Source: Massilia eburnea
GTDB lineage: Bacteria; Pseudomonadota; Gammaproteobacteria; Burkholderiales; Burkholderiaceae_D
Length of the DNA: 64,000 nt
Direction of reading: 5' to 3'
Assembly (NCBI RefSeq): GCF_009720745.1
Contig: NZ_WNKX01000013.1
Span: 93,947-157,946, forward strand
Shown: in pieces, positions 36,771 to 45,453 of the stretch
How positions within the stretch are numbered: position 1 is the first letter of the stretch
Layout: every line of letters starts with the position of its first letter
Translations under genes and position numbers: made by a program
Notes under the pieces: model-generated
Told to the model about the DNA's origin: nothing
The model's input: the letters and a program-made list of their open reading frames with translations, nothing else
The model's database searches: none

Positions 36771-37541
36771 ATGAAACACGTAGCCCGCAAACGCTTCGGC
36801 CAGAACTTCCTGCAGGACGACCGCGTCCTGGGCGACATCATCGACAGCATCGCCCCGGCCGCCGGCGACACCATGGTGGAAATCGGCCCCGGCCTGGCCG
36901 CCATGACCGACCTGCTGCTCAAGTCCCTGCCGCACATGCACGTGGTGGAACTGGACCGCGACCTGGTGGCGCGCCTGGAAAGGCGCTACCCGCGCGAAAA
37001 GCTCACCATCCACGCCGGCGACGCCCTGAAATTCGACTTTGGCTACATCCCGGTACCGGAAGGAAAAAAGCTGCGCGTGGTGGGCAACCTGCCGTATAAC
37101 ATTTCCTCGCCGCTGCTGTTCCACCTGGCCGAATTCGCGCCCATCGTGCAGGACCAGCACTTCATGCTGCAAAAGGAAGTGGTCGAGCGCATGGTGGCCG
37201 AACCGGGCACCAAGGCCTACAGCCGCCTGTCGGTGATGCTGCAATGGCGCTACCGCATGGCCCTGCTGTTCATCGTGCCGCCGGACGCCTTCGATCCGCC
37301 GCCGAAGGTCGACTCGGCCATCGTGCGCATGATCCCGATCGAAAAGCCGCTGCCGTGCGACCCGGCGCGCCTGGAAGCGGTGGTGCAGAAAGCCTTCTCC
37401 CAGCGCCGCAAGGTGATCCGCAACTGCGTGGCCGGCATGTTCACCGAAGAGCAGCTGATCGCCGCCGGCATCAATCCGCAAGACCGGCCGGAAGCGGTAC
37501 CGGTCGAATCCTACGTCGCCCTCGCCAACCTGCCCGTTTAA
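36771..37541 (+). CDS. rsmA: 16S rRNA dimethyladenosine transferase
   Basis: A 256-residue KsgA-family methyltransferase that dimethylates A1518 and A1519 of 16S rRNA. It has [10 protein letters not shown], the SAM motif [11 protein letters not shown], and the catalytic NLPYNIS. The order pdxA-rsmA is conserved in proteobacteria. It ends the lptD operon and is followed by a terminator-like hairpin. Confidence 0.96.
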   Translation: MKHVARKRFGQNFLQDDRVLGDIIDSIAPAAGDTMVEIGPGLAAMTDLLLKSLPHMHVVELDRDLVARLERRYPREKLTIHAGDALKFDFGYIPVPEGKKLRVVGNLPYNISSPLLFHLAEFAPIVQDQHFMLQKEVVERMVAEPGTKAYSRLSVMLQWRYRMALLFIVPPDAFDPPPKVDSAIVRMIPIEKPLPCDPARLEAVVQKAFSQRRKVIRNCVAGMFTEEQLIAAGINPQDRPEAVPVESYVALANLPV

Positions 37542-37546
37542 CGCGC

Positions 37547-37573
37547 AAAAAAAAGCCCGCTCGGGAGCGGGCT
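37547..37573 (-). terminator. Rho-independent terminator for the minus-strand lipoprotein pair
   Basis: AGCCCGCT and AGCGGGCT form an 8-base stem with a CGGG loop at 37554-37573. On the minus strand it is followed by a T-run (A-run at 37547-37553 on plus), so termination is toward the left. On the plus strand no T-run follows, though the hairpin may also slow transcription from rsmA. Confidence 0.75.
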
Positions 37574-37678
37574 AAATCCATTTCAATTAAGAAGTGGAGG
37601 AGACGGGATTGATTATGCTGCGTCGCGGCATATTGTTCCAATTTATTTTTGGAATTCCAGTCATTCCATTTGCTTATA

Positions 37679-38248
37679 TCACGGCGTGCAGTCGACGACC
37701 GGGCTGGTGACGTTGGCGTCGCCCATCACGCCGCTGGCGTTGCTGATGGTGCAGCTCTGGCCGGTCGGCTGGGTAAACACCGTCAGGCCGTAGGCGGTGC
37801 CGACCGGCAGCGAGCCGGGCATGGTGAAGGTGGGCGAGCCCTTGGCGACGGTCAGGCTGCCGTTGGCGCCGTTGACGATCACCAGGCCGTCGGTGGTCAG
37901 GTTCTTGATCGTGCCGCCCAGGGTGTAGGAATTTTGCGAGCAGCTGATCGCCACGTTGATGACGGTGGTGTGGCCGGCCGATCCGGTCGGGTTGACCACG
38001 GTGCAGGTCATGTGCGCCGGCTGGCTCTTGATGGAGACGTTGTATTCGGTGCCGTAGCTGATGCTGTTGGGGAAGCTGAAGCTGGTGGCGCCGGCGGCGA
38101 CCGGCAGGTCGTTGCCGCCATCCAGTTGCAAGACCAGGCCCTGGTTGCTCAAGCCGCTGAGCGTGCCGCCCACCACGAACTGGGCCTTGCCGCCGCAACC
38201 GGCTACGGTGGCGGCCAGCAGGGCCGCGCCGAGGAGTTGTACTTTCAT
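37679..38248 (-). CDS. Secreted lipoprotein with two beta-rich repeats (paralogue 1)
   Basis: A 189-residue lipoprotein: signal peptide with lipobox TVAGC (C18), then two repeats of about 85 residues. Each starts GGTLSGL or GGTIKNL, continues with GLVLQLDGG or GLVIVNGANG, then a FSFP/FTMP turn, a GTEYNVSIKSQP/GTAYGLTVFTQP strand and two Cys. The Cys pair in each repeat (MTC…ISC; QSC…DC) could form a disulfide. I do not recognise a function; such repeats occur as surface lipoproteins in Burkholderiales. It lies 13 bases after its paralogue. Confidence 0.8.
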   Translation of the reverse strand: MKVQLLGAALLAATVAGCGGKAQFVVGGTLSGLSNQGLVLQLDGGNDLPVAAGATSFSFPNSISYGTEYNVSIKSQPAHMTCTVVNPTGSAGHTTVINVAISCSQNSYTLGGTIKNLTTDGLVIVNGANGSLTVAKGSPTFTMPGSLPVGTAYGLTVFTQPTGQSCTISNASGVMGDANVTSPVVDCTP

Positions 38249-38261
38249 CTTGTTTCCTAAA

Positions 38262-38885
38262 TTATTTGACGCAGGTTACGACGATGTCGAGAGTCCTTGG
38301 GTCTGGCAGGTTGTATTGCGGCATTTTGCCGGTTCCGTTGGCCACGGTGCAGTCCTGGGTGATGGTGGCGCCGGTGTTCGGGTCGACCCGGGTCGGCGGC
38401 GCCAATACGGTGACGCCATAAACGCTGCCGTTGCCCACGGGGTCGGTGAATTGCCAGGTGGTGGCGCCTTGTGGCACGGATACGGTCACGGAGCCGTTGT
38501 TGAGCACCAGGCCGGTACCGTTCAGGCCGTTGATCTTGCCGCCCAGGATGTAGGGCACGGGCACGCAGGTGACCGTGGTTTGCAGGTAGGTGTAGATATT
38601 GATCTTGCCGGTGTTGTTGGCCGGGGTGCAGACCACGCCGTCGGGCTGGGTCTTGACCGTGACGTTGAAGCTGGCGTCCGGCGCCAGCAGGGTGGCGAAG
38701 AAGGCATTGCCGGTGCCGGCCACGGTCAGGTCGTCGCCGCCATTGTTTTGCAGCACCAGGCCGGTGCGGTCCAGGCCGAATACCTGGACGCCCAGGTTCA
38801 TGCTGCCGTTGCCCTTGCCGCCGCAGGCGGCCAGGCCGGCGGCGCACAGCAGGGCGGCGGCGGCGCTCAGGTACTTACTCTTCAT
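38262..38885 (-). CDS. Secreted lipoprotein with two beta-rich repeats (paralogue 2)
   Basis: A 207-residue protein from the ATG at 38885, which has GGAG upstream; lipobox GLAAC (C21). Two repeats follow the same pattern as the downstream gene: VFGLDRTGLVLQNNGGDDL and INGLNGTGLVLNNGSV, a hydrophobic turn, a YGVTV strand and paired Cys residues. The second repeat has a longer loop (RVDPNTGATITQ). The pair looks like a tandem duplication with a shared terminator. No function assigned. Confidence 0.8.
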   Translation of the reverse strand: MKSKYLSAAAALLCAAGLAACGGKGNGSMNLGVQVFGLDRTGLVLQNNGGDDLTVAGTGNAFFATLLAPDASFNVTVKTQPDGVVCTPANNTGKINIYTYLQTTVTCVPVPYILGGKINGLNGTGLVLNNGSVTVSVPQGATTWQFTDPVGNGSVYGVTVLAPPTRVDPNTGATITQDCTVANGTGKMPQYNLPDPRTLDIVVTCVK

Positions 38886-39007
38886 TGCATTCTCCACGTC
38901 GGTTTGACCAAATCGGCGCCTATTTTAGTGCATTTGCCACTTCTTTAGCCGGTTTGCCATGCTTTTCCCTTGTAACAGCTTGCAACCGGGCGGAGTACAA
39001 TGCGCCC

Positions 39008-39703
39008 ATGAAGCCGAAAGCCATCCTGTTTGACCTGGACGATACCCTGTGGCCGATCGCGCCCGTCATCGCCGAGGCGGAATTGACGCTGCACGCCTGG
39101 CTGGCGGCCCACGCACCGAAAGTGGCGGCGCAGTGGTCGGTGGCGGCCTTGCGCGCCCACCGCGCCGAGCTGGCGGCGGCCCGGCCGGAATTGCTGGTCG
39201 ACCTGGCGGCGCTGCGCCGCGCCAGCCTGCAGGCGGCGTTTGCGCAGGCGGGCGAGGATGCGGCCCATGTCGAGGGCGCCATGGCGCACTTTTTCGCGGC
39301 GCGCAATGCGGTCACGCCCTATGATGATGTGCTGCCGGGCTTGCTCAAGCTGCGCCAGCATGTGCAGCTGGGCACGATTTCCAATGGCAATGCCGACCTG
39401 GAAGTGATCGGCCTGGCCCACCATTTCGAGGTGTCGCTGGCGGCGGCCCGTTTCGGCGCGCTCAAGCCCCACCCGGGCATCTTCCGCGCCGCCTGCGAGG
39501 CGCTGGGCGTGGCGCCGGCCGATGCGGTCTATGTCGGCGACGACCTGGCGCTGGACGTGGCGGGGGCGCAGGCGGCCGGCCTGCGGGCGGTGTGGATGAA
39601 CCGGCATGGCGGCGCGCTGCCGGACGGGGCGGCCGTGCCGGATGCGGTGTGCGCGACGCTTGATGAATTGCTTGCGTGGCTGGAACAACAGTTGGCAGAA
39701 TAA
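39008..39703 (+). CDS. HAD-superfamily hydrolase
   Basis: A 231-residue haloacid-dehalogenase phosphatase. Motif I is [10 protein letters not shown], motif II is the GTISNGN segment, motif III/IV is KPHPGIF and [13 protein letters not shown]. The helical C1 cap points to a small-molecule phosphatase, substrate unknown. The ATG at 39008 directly precedes motif I. hrcA starts four bases after its stop. Confidence 0.88.
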   Translation: MKPKAILFDLDDTLWPIAPVIAEAELTLHAWLAAHAPKVAAQWSVAALRAHRAELAAARPELLVDLAALRRASLQAAFAQAGEDAAHVEGAMAHFFAARNAVTPYDDVLPGLLKLRQHVQLGTISNGNADLEVIGLAHHFEVSLAAARFGALKPHPGIFRAACEALGVAPADAVYVGDDLALDVAGAQAAGLRAVWMNRHGGALPDGAAVPDAVCATLDELLAWLEQQLAE

Positions 39704-39707
39704 GCGT

Positions 39708-40724
39708 ATGCATCTCGATCTTCGTGCCCAAACCCTGCTCAAAGCCCTGGTGGAACGGTATATCGCCGACGGCCAGCCGGTCGGCTCGCGCGCCCTGTCC
39801 AAGATTTCCGGCCTGGAGCTGTCGCCGGCCACCATCCGCAACATCATGGCCGACCTGGAGGAGCAGGGCTATGTGGCCAGCCCGCATACCTCGGCGGGCC
39901 GGGTGCCGACGCCGCGCGGCTACCGCATCTTCGTCGATACCCTGCTGACGGTGCAGCATATCGACGAGAGCGCGGTGCAGGCGCGCCTGCAGGCTGCCTC
40001 GCCGCAGCCGCAGAAGCTGATTGCCAATGCAGCGCAGATGCTGTCGTCGCTGACCCAGTTCGCCGGGGTGGTGCTGGCGCCGCGCCATGAGTCGGTGTTC
40101 CAGCAGATCGAGTTCCTGCGCCTGGGCGAGAAGCGGGTGCTCTTGGTGATCGTGGCGCCGTCGGGCGATGTGCAGAACCGCATCCTCTTGACCGATGTCG
40201 ATTACACGCCGGCCCAGCTGCAGCAGTCGGCCAACTTCATCAACCAGCATTATTCCGGGCTGTCCTTCGAGGACGTGCGCGGGCGCCTGCAGCACGAGCT
40301 GCGCCAGCTGCGCGACGATATGGGGCGCTTGATGCAGGCGGCGGTGGAGGCGGGCTCGCAGGCCATGGCGGAATCGGCCGAGGACATGGTCATCGCGGGC
40401 GAGCGCAACCTGCTGTCGGTGGCGGATTTGTCGTCGAATATGAGCTCGCTGCGGGCGATGTTCGATCTGTTCGAGCAGAAGACGGGGCTGATGCAGCTGT
40501 TGGACGTGTCGTCCAAGGCTTCCGGGGTGCAGATTTTTATCGGCGGCGAGTCGCAGCTGGTGCCGATGGATGAAATGAGCGTGGTCACCGCGCCCTATGA
40601 GGCGAACGGCAAGATCGTGGGCACGCTGGGGGTGATCGGGCCGACCCGCATGGCCTATGAGCGGGTGATCCCGATTGTGGACATTACGTCGCGGCTGCTG
40701 TCGAATGCTTTAAGCAACCACTAG
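39708..40724 (+). CDS. hrcA: Heat-inducible transcription repressor HrcA
   Basis: A 338-residue repressor of groE/dnaK-type operons through CIRCE operators. The N-terminal winged helix shows [20 protein letters not shown] and the wing [15 protein letters not shown]. The C-terminal GAF-like part includes IFIGGES. No CIRCE element is seen near it in this window. Four-base gap from the HAD gene indicates co-transcription. Confidence 0.95.
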   Translation: MHLDLRAQTLLKALVERYIADGQPVGSRALSKISGLELSPATIRNIMADLEEQGYVASPHTSAGRVPTPRGYRIFVDTLLTVQHIDESAVQARLQAASPQPQKLIANAAQMLSSLTQFAGVVLAPRHESVFQQIEFLRLGEKRVLLVIVAPSGDVQNRILLTDVDYTPAQLQQSANFINQHYSGLSFEDVRGRLQHELRQLRDDMGRLMQAAVEAGSQAMAESAEDMVIAGERNLLSVADLSSNMSSLRAMFDLFEQKTGLMQLLDVSSKASGVQIFIGGESQLVPMDEMSVVTAPYEANGKIVGTLGVIGPTRMAYERVIPIVDITSRLLSNALSNH

Positions 40725-40727
40725 AGG

Positions 40728-40789
40728 CGAAAAAAAGGGGACGTAACACATTTCCGCGCGCGGAAATGTGTTACGTCCCCTTTTTTTCG
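40728..40789. terminator. 62-base perfect palindrome, bidirectional terminator
   Basis: Two 31-base arms are exact reverse complements without a spacer, reading CGAAAAAAAGGGGACGTAAC from the outside. The A-run and T-run outside a GC-rich stem make it a good terminator on both strands, between convergent hrcA and fur. Its inner word GGGGACGTAACACATTTCC is longer than a terminator needs, so it may also be a member of a dispersed palindrome family. Confidence 0.85.
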
Positions 40790-40792
40790 TCT

Positions 40793-41221
40793 TTAGTGCT
40801 TGTGCGGGCACTGCACCTTGGTGCAGCTGCCGTAAATCGCCAGCGCGTGCTCGGCGATCTTGAAGCCGCGCTCGGCGGCAATGCTTTGTTGCCGCTTTTC
40901 AATTTCCTCGTCGACGAATTCTTCCACCCGGCCGCAGTCCAGGCACACCAGGTGGTCGTGGTGCGAGCCTTCGTTGAGCTCGAAGATCGCCTTGCCGCTT
41001 TCGAAGTGGTTGCGGTTGAGGAGGCCGGCTTGCTCGAACTGGGTCAGCACGCGGTACACCGTGGCCAGGCCGACGTCCATATTCTCGGCCAGCAGCAGCT
41101 TGTACACGTCTTCCGCCGTCAAATGGCGCACGGGGCTGCTCTGGAAAATGTCGAGGATCTTCAGGCGCGGCAAGGTAGCCTTCAGGCCGGACGCCTTCAG
41201 GTCGGTTGGGCTGTTACTCAT
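40793..41221 (-). CDS. fur: Ferric uptake regulator Fur
   Basis: A 142-residue Fe(II)-dependent repressor. The winged helix includes [19 protein letters not shown], followed by the dimer and metal region with [16 protein letters not shown] (CxxC) and a C-terminal CTKVQCPH pair. Its likely targets in this window are the boxes at 7864, 11963 and 12023. It is divergent from bamE, a conserved neighbour in betaproteobacteria. Confidence 0.96.
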   Translation of the reverse strand: MSNSPTDLKASGLKATLPRLKILDIFQSSPVRHLTAEDVYKLLLAENMDVGLATVYRVLTQFEQAGLLNRNHFESGKAIFELNEGSHHDHLVCLDCGRVEEFVDEEIEKRQQSIAAERGFKIAEHALAIYGSCTKVQCPHKH

Positions 41222-41242
41222 GTTTGCTAACGTCAGTTGCGG

Positions 41243-41276
41243 GAAGTGCTTTATGATATAGCGTTTTAGGCACTTC
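41243..41276. promoter_or_regulatory. Dyad GAAGTGC...GCACTTC in the fur/bamE spacer
   Basis: Seven-base perfect arms 20 bases apart flank an AT-rich TTATGATATAG stretch that could be a -10 region. Placed midway in the 81-base divergent spacer, it may be an operator or the overlap of two promoters. Not a Fur-box match. Confidence 0.35.
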
Positions 41277-41302
41277 TGCTCACGGAATTGAGGTTTCATA
41301 AT

Positions 41303-41854
41303 ATGCGCTTGACCCCGCTGTCTTTGTTGCAACGTAGCATCCCGCTGCTGGCTGCCTCCCTCTTGGCCGCCTGCGCCAGCGCCCCGGCGCCCGTGGCTCC
41401 GGTCGATGCTGCGCAGGGCGCCCAGACCACCCAGATCACCCAGGTCCAGAAGTTCCTGTGGTTCTTCTCGCCTTACCGTCCCGATATCCAGCAGGGCAAT
41501 TTCGTCTCCAAGGAAATGCTGGCCCAGCTGAAGCCGGGCATGACCAAGGACCAGGTCAAGTTCCTGATGGGGACGCCGCTCATGGCGGACGTGTTCCACG
41601 GCCAGCGCTGGGATTACCCGTTCCGCCTGGCCAAGGGCAACGGCGAGCTGACCACCAGCGTGGTGGTGGTGTACTTCGACAAGGACGGCAAGGTGGAGCG
41701 CTTCGAAGGCGGCGACCTGCCAAGCGAACGCGACTACATTGCGCGCATCGCCGGCCCGCTCAAGGATTTCAAGGAAGCCGAGGACGTCAAGTCGAACCTG
41801 AAGGCCGGCAAGGCACCGCTGCCGGGCGGCCAGGAATCGGGCCAGAAGCAATAA
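41303..41854 (+). CDS. bamE: Outer-membrane assembly lipoprotein BamE
   Basis: A 183-residue lipoprotein with lipobox LLAAC, a short spacer, and the SmpA/OmlA (BamE) domain: [36 protein letters not shown] and RWDYPFRL. It is part of the BAM complex that inserts outer-membrane proteins. The C-terminal tail of about 40 residues is longer than in E. coli (113). Divergent from fur and 10 bases before dapB. Confidence 0.95.
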   Translation: MRLTPLSLLQRSIPLLAASLLAACASAPAPVAPVDAAQGAQTTQITQVQKFLWFFSPYRPDIQQGNFVSKEMLAQLKPGMTKDQVKFLMGTPLMADVFHGQRWDYPFRLAKGNGELTTSVVVVYFDKDGKVERFEGGDLPSERDYIARIAGPLKDFKEAEDVKSNLKAGKAPLPGGQESGQKQ

Positions 41855-41864
41855 AGGATAGAAG

Positions 41865-42674
41865 ATGAAGCAATTGAATATCGCCATCGCCGGCGCCAGC
41901 GGCCGCATGGGCCATATGCTGATCGAGGCGGTGCAAAAGCTGCCCGGGGCGCGCCTGTCCGGCGCCCTGGACCGCGAAGGCGCGCCGGCGCTGGGCAGCG
42001 ATGCCGCGGCTTTCACCGGCCAGCTCTCCGGCGTGGCCATCACCTCCGACTTCGCCACCGGCCTGGCCGGCGCCGACGTGCTGATCGACTTCACCCGCCC
42101 GGAAGGCACCCTGGCCCACCTGGCTTACTGCGCCGGGCACGGCGTGAAGATGGTGATCGGCACCACCGGCTTCGACGAGGCGGGCAAGGCCGCCATCGCG
42201 GCGGCGGCCGAGCAGACCGCCATCGTGTTCGCGCCGAACATGAGCGTGGGCGTGAACGTCACGCTCAAGCTGCTGGAATTCGCGGCCAAGCAGTTCGACA
42301 TCGGCTACGACATCGAGATCATCGAGGCGCACCACCGCCACAAGGTCGATGCGCCGTCCGGCACTGCGCTGAAGATGGGCGAGGTGATCGCCGGCGCCCT
42401 GGGGCGCGACCTGAAGGAATGCGGCGTGTTCGCGCGCGAAGGCGTGACCGGCCCGCGCGATCCGTCCTCGATCGGCTTTGCCACCGTGCGCGGCGGCGAC
42501 ATCATCGGCGACCATACCGTGATGTTCGCCACCGAGGGCGAACGCATCGAGATCAGCCACAAGTCGTCGTCGCGCCAGCATTACGCCAACGGCTCGCTGC
42601 GCGCGGCGCAGTTCCTGGCCGATAAGAAGACCGGCTTGTACGATATGTACGACGTGCTGGGCCTGAACGGCTGA
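41865..42674 (+). CDS. dapB: 4-hydroxy-tetrahydrodipicolinate reductase
   Basis: A 269-residue enzyme of lysine and diaminopimelate synthesis. NAD(P)-binding [18 protein letters not shown] at the N-terminus, catalytic [21 protein letters not shown] lies before the ATG. Its stop overlaps the exbB ATG by one base (TGATG). Confidence 0.96.
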   Translation: MKQLNIAIAGASGRMGHMLIEAVQKLPGARLSGALDREGAPALGSDAAAFTGQLSGVAITSDFATGLAGADVLIDFTRPEGTLAHLAYCAGHGVKMVIGTTGFDEAGKAAIAAAAEQTAIVFAPNMSVGVNVTLKLLEFAAKQFDIGYDIEIIEAHHRHKVDAPSGTALKMGEVIAGALGRDLKECGVFAREGVTGPRDPSSIGFATVRGGDIIGDHTVMFATEGERIEISHKSSSRQHYANGSLRAAQFLADKKTGLYDMYDVLGLNG

Positions 42675-43330
42675 TGGAGCACTTTACCTTCGCCAGCTAC
42701 TGGCAGCGCGGCGACGCGCTGTCGCATGCCGTGGCCTACCTGCTGCTGGCGATGTCGCTGGCGTCCTGGTTCTTCATCCTGTGGAAGGGCTGGGCGTCCT
42801 GGCGCATCCGGCGCGCGGCGCCGGTGGTGCAGGCGTTCTGGGATGCGCCGACGGTGGCCGACGGCGTGGCCCTAATGGGGGCGCGCGACCGCGAAGGCGT
42901 TTTCGCCGCCGTGGCGCAGGCCGGCGCCGGCCAGCTGGCGCACGCCAAGGCCGGCAGCATCGCGGCCGAAATGGGGCGCGGCGAGCAGGCCACGCGCGTG
43001 CTGCGCGACGCCATCCACGTCTCGACCACGCGTCTGGAGTCGGGCTTGACGCTGCTGGCGTCGATCGCTTCCACCGCGCCTTTCGTTGGCTTGCTGGGCA
43101 CCGTGTGGGGCATCTACCATGCGCTGGCGGCAGTGTCGGCGCAGGGCACGGTGCAGATCGACAAGGTGGCCGGTCCGGTGGGCGAGGCCCTGATCATGAC
43201 CGGCGTCGGCCTGACGGTGGCGATTCCGGCGGTGCTGGCGTATAACGGCTTTAACCGCGTCAACCGCATCACGCTGTCCGAGCTGGACGCGTTTGCGCAC
43301 GATTTGCACGCTTACCTGACCAGGGGCTGA
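42674..43330 (+). CDS. exbB: ExbB-type proton channel protein (MotA/TolQ/ExbB family)
   Basis: A 218-residue inner-membrane protein with three helices; the conserved channel part is TAPFVGLLGTVWGIYHAL and GEALIMTGVGLTVAIPAVLAYN. It energises TonB with ExbD. Its context (exbD next, three TonB receptors and tonB elsewhere in the window) supports ExbB rather than TolQ. Confidence 0.92.
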   Translation: MEHFTFASYWQRGDALSHAVAYLLLAMSLASWFFILWKGWASWRIRRAAPVVQAFWDAPTVADGVALMGARDREGVFAAVAQAGAGQLAHAKAGSIAAEMGRGEQATRVLRDAIHVSTTRLESGLTLLASIASTAPFVGLLGTVWGIYHALAAVSAQGTVQIDKVAGPVGEALIMTGVGLTVAIPAVLAYNGFNRVNRITLSELDAFAHDLHAYLTRG

Positions 43331-43334
43331 GCGC

Positions 43335-43757
43335 ATGGCTTTCGGCTCCTTCAACCATCACCGGCAGAAGGAATCCATGGCGGACATCAACGTCACGCCG
43401 ATGGTGGACGTGATGCTGGTGCTGCTGGTGATCTTCATCCTCAGCGCGCCGATGTTTACCAATGCGGTGCAGCTGGAGCTGCCCAAGGCGCAGGCCAAGG
43501 CCGTGCAGCAGGAGGCCGAAACGGTGACGCTGGCCATCGATGCGGCCGGTACGGTGTACTGGAATAACGATGCCTTGCAGGCGGGCGAGCTGGAACAGCG
43601 CCTGGCTGAGGCGGCGGCCCTGCCGCAGCAGCCGGATCTGCAGCTGCGCGCGGATAAGGATACCCGCTATGAAGTGGTGGCGCAGGTGATGGCGGCGGCA
43701 CAGTCGCATGGCCTGACCCGTCTTGGGTTTGTCACCGATCCGAAGGAAAAGAAATAA
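43335..43757 (+). CDS. exbD: ExbD-type biopolymer transport protein
   Basis: A 140-residue protein with a short cytoplasmic N-terminus, one membrane helix carrying the essential Asp (INVTPMVDVMLVLLVIFIL), and a periplasmic domain. Starts four bases after exbB; its stop overlaps the barstar-like gene start (TAATG). Confidence 0.93.
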   Translation: MAFGSFNHHRQKESMADINVTPMVDVMLVLLVIFILSAPMFTNAVQLELPKAQAKAVQQEAETVTLAIDAAGTVYWNNDALQAGELEQRLAEAAALPQQPDLQLRADKDTRYEVVAQVMAAAQSHGLTRLGFVTDPKEKK

Positions 43758-44074
43758 TGGCGATTGCCACTTTGAACGGCGCCGCGATCGGCGATGAAGC
43801 TGCGTTCCATGCGGCGTGCCAGGCGGAACTGGGATTCCCGTCGGGGTATAGCGGCACGATCGACGCCTGGGTTGATTGCCTGTCCTACCTGCGCGACGAC
43901 GATAATATGACGCGCTTCAAGCTCAAGCCCAATGAGGTGCTGGAGATCGTGATTACGGATGCGAAGAAGATGCCGGCTGATTTGCTGGAGGAGATTAGCT
44001 TCTGCGTGGGCGGGATCAACGAGCGCTACGAGGATTACGGCGAGAAGCCGGCGTTGAAGCTGACGCTCCGCTAA
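43757..44074 (+). CDS. Barstar-family protein
   Basis: A 105-residue small acidic protein. ATLNGAAIGDEAAFHAACQA followed by LGFPSGYSGTIDAWVDCLSYL matches the barstar (barnase-inhibitor) fold. No barnase-like RNase gene is visible nearby, and it is coupled to exbD by a one-base overlap. It could inhibit a distant toxin or have been reused; function unknown. The stop TAA is the first of three tandem TAAACCCG(C/G) units. Confidence 0.78.
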   Translation: MAIATLNGAAIGDEAAFHAACQAELGFPSGYSGTIDAWVDCLSYLRDDDNMTRFKLKPNEVLEIVITDAKKMPADLLEEISFCVGGINERYEDYGEKPALKLTLR

Positions 44075-44215
44075 ACCCGCTAAACCCGCTAAACCCGGTA
44101 AACCAGGGTCAGACCCGAGCCGGATGGCCGTCCCGTCTGACCCTGTCTGCTCTTCGGCCTGCGGCTTCGATCGGTCGGGTCGGACCCTTGGGTCTGACCT
44201 GGATTTACCGGGTTT
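44072..44215. repeat. REP-like palindromic element, family A, copy 2
   Basis: Three tandem TAAACCCG(C/G) units at 44072-44098 lead into outer arms AAACCCGGTAAACCAGGGTC (44091-) and their imperfect complement ending at 44215. Inside are GGGTCTGACCC-type words and a weaker central hairpin. It lies between the convergent barstar-like and map genes, and the map stop codon lies inside its right arm. Confidence 0.82.
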
Positions 44216-44996
44216 GTTCGCCCGGCGCCAGCGTCAACACATCAAACCCGGTCGCGGTGACCGCCACCATATGCTCCCACTGCGCCGACAATGAGCGATC
44301 GGCCGTCACCACCGTCCACCCATCGGGCAGCGCGCGCGTGGCATGCTTGCCGGCGTTGATCATCGGCTCGATGGTGAACACCATGCCCGGCTCCAGCAGC
44401 AAGCCAGTGCCCGGGCGGCCGTAATGCAGCACCTGCGGATCTTCGTGGTACACCATGCCGATGCCGTGGCCGCAATAATCGCGCACCACACTGTAGCCGG
44501 CCGCCTCGGCCAGCTTCTGGATCGCATGGCCAACGTCGCCCAGCCGGTTGCCCGGCTTGACCGCGCGGATGCCGGCCCACATCGCGTCATACGTCACTTC
44601 GCACAGCTTCTGCGCCGCCTTTGACGGCGTGCCGACGTAGTACATGCGGCTGGTGTCGCCAAACCACTCGTCCTTGATGACGGCGACGTCAATGTTGATG
44701 ATGTCGCCGTCTTTCAAAATCTTCTTCGGGGTCGGGATGCCGTGGCACACCACCTCGTTGACCGAGGTGCAGACGGTGCCGGTAAAGCCGCCATAGCCGA
44801 CGTTGGCCGGGATGACTTTCTGGGTGTTGACGATGTAGTCGTTGCACAGCTGGTCCAGCTGGGCGGTGGAGACGCCCGGCTTGACGTGCGCTGCGATGAA
44901 GGTCAGGACGTCGGCCGCCAGCTGGCCGGCCACGCGGGCCAGTTCGACCTGGTCGGGCGTCTTGATCAGGATGGATTTGTTATTGCGTTTGCGCAT
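44205..44996 (-). CDS. map: Methionine aminopeptidase, type I
   Basis: A 263-residue enzyme that removes the start methionine from new proteins. Metal ligands are in INIDVAVIKDEWFGDTSRMY (two Asp), YCGHGIGMVYHEDP (His), FTIEPMI (Glu) and AQWEHMVAVT (Glu). The last residues (GEQTR) and the TAA stop run into the arm of the palindromic element, so its C-terminus was probably reshaped by it. Confidence 0.95.
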   Translation of the reverse strand: MRKRNNKSILIKTPDQVELARVAGQLAADVLTFIAAHVKPGVSTAQLDQLCNDYIVNTQKVIPANVGYGGFTGTVCTSVNEVVCHGIPTPKKILKDGDIINIDVAVIKDEWFGDTSRMYYVGTPSKAAQKLCEVTYDAMWAGIRAVKPGNRLGDVGHAIQKLAEAAGYSVVRDYCGHGIGMVYHEDPQVLHYGRPGTGLLLEPGMVFTIEPMINAGKHATRALPDGWTVVTADRSLSAQWEHMVAVTATGFDVLTLAPGEQTR

Positions 44997-45011
44997 AGGG
45001 GGTGCATGGTA

Positions 45012-45377
45012 TCACGCGACCCTGGCCCTGTCGAAATGCGGGTTTTCAATCAGGCCCAGCAGGTTGCCGAAGGGATCGGCCAGTTCGACGACGAGGATGC
45101 CTTCGCCCACTTCCTGGATCTCCGAGTGAGTGCTTGCTCCGAGCTTGACGATGCGTTTGACTTCCTTGGCGATGTCGTCCACGCCCCAGTAGGCCTGGAC
45201 GCCGTGCTTGACGGGTTTGCCATCGGGTACCAGGCCCAGCTCGAAGCCGCCGATTTCAAAGCCGACGTAGAAAGGCTGGTCGAAGTAGGGCTTGGTCTGG
45301 AAGACCTTGCTGTACCAGGCCTTGCCGGCTTCCAGGTCGGGGGTAGGGTAGATGGCGGTGCGCAAGCCTTTGATCAT
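45012..45377 (-). CDS. VOC (glyoxalase-fold) protein
   Basis: A 121-residue two-half-domain VOC protein: LRTAIYPTPDLEAGKAWYSK at the N-terminus, FELGLVPDGKPVKHGVQAYW in the middle, VVELADPFGNLLGLIENP at the end. AGGAGA lies before the ATG at 45377. Probably a single-gene unit. Substrate unknown. Confidence 0.86.
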   Translation of the reverse strand: MIKGLRTAIYPTPDLEAGKAWYSKVFQTKPYFDQPFYVGFEIGGFELGLVPDGKPVKHGVQAYWGVDDIAKEVKRIVKLGASTHSEIQEVGEGILVVELADPFGNLLGLIENPHFDRARVA

Positions 45378-45453
45378 GGTGTTCTCCTCTTGGTTGGTAT
45401 CGAATGGCTGCATCTTGCCATGGTGGGCAACGCGGCGATTGGAAAAATGGAAA

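Noticed and set aside
40724..40800. TTAGTGCTTG near hrcA as part of a CIRCE operator
   Set aside because: No GAGTGCTAA partner arm at 9 bases. The match is to the end of the fur gene and the terminator region only.
40793..42109. A 438-codon frame ending in Fur, suggesting a Fur fusion
   Set aside because: The N-terminal 296 codons run antisense through bamE and dapB and have no domain. Fur begins at the ATG whose first base is 41221.
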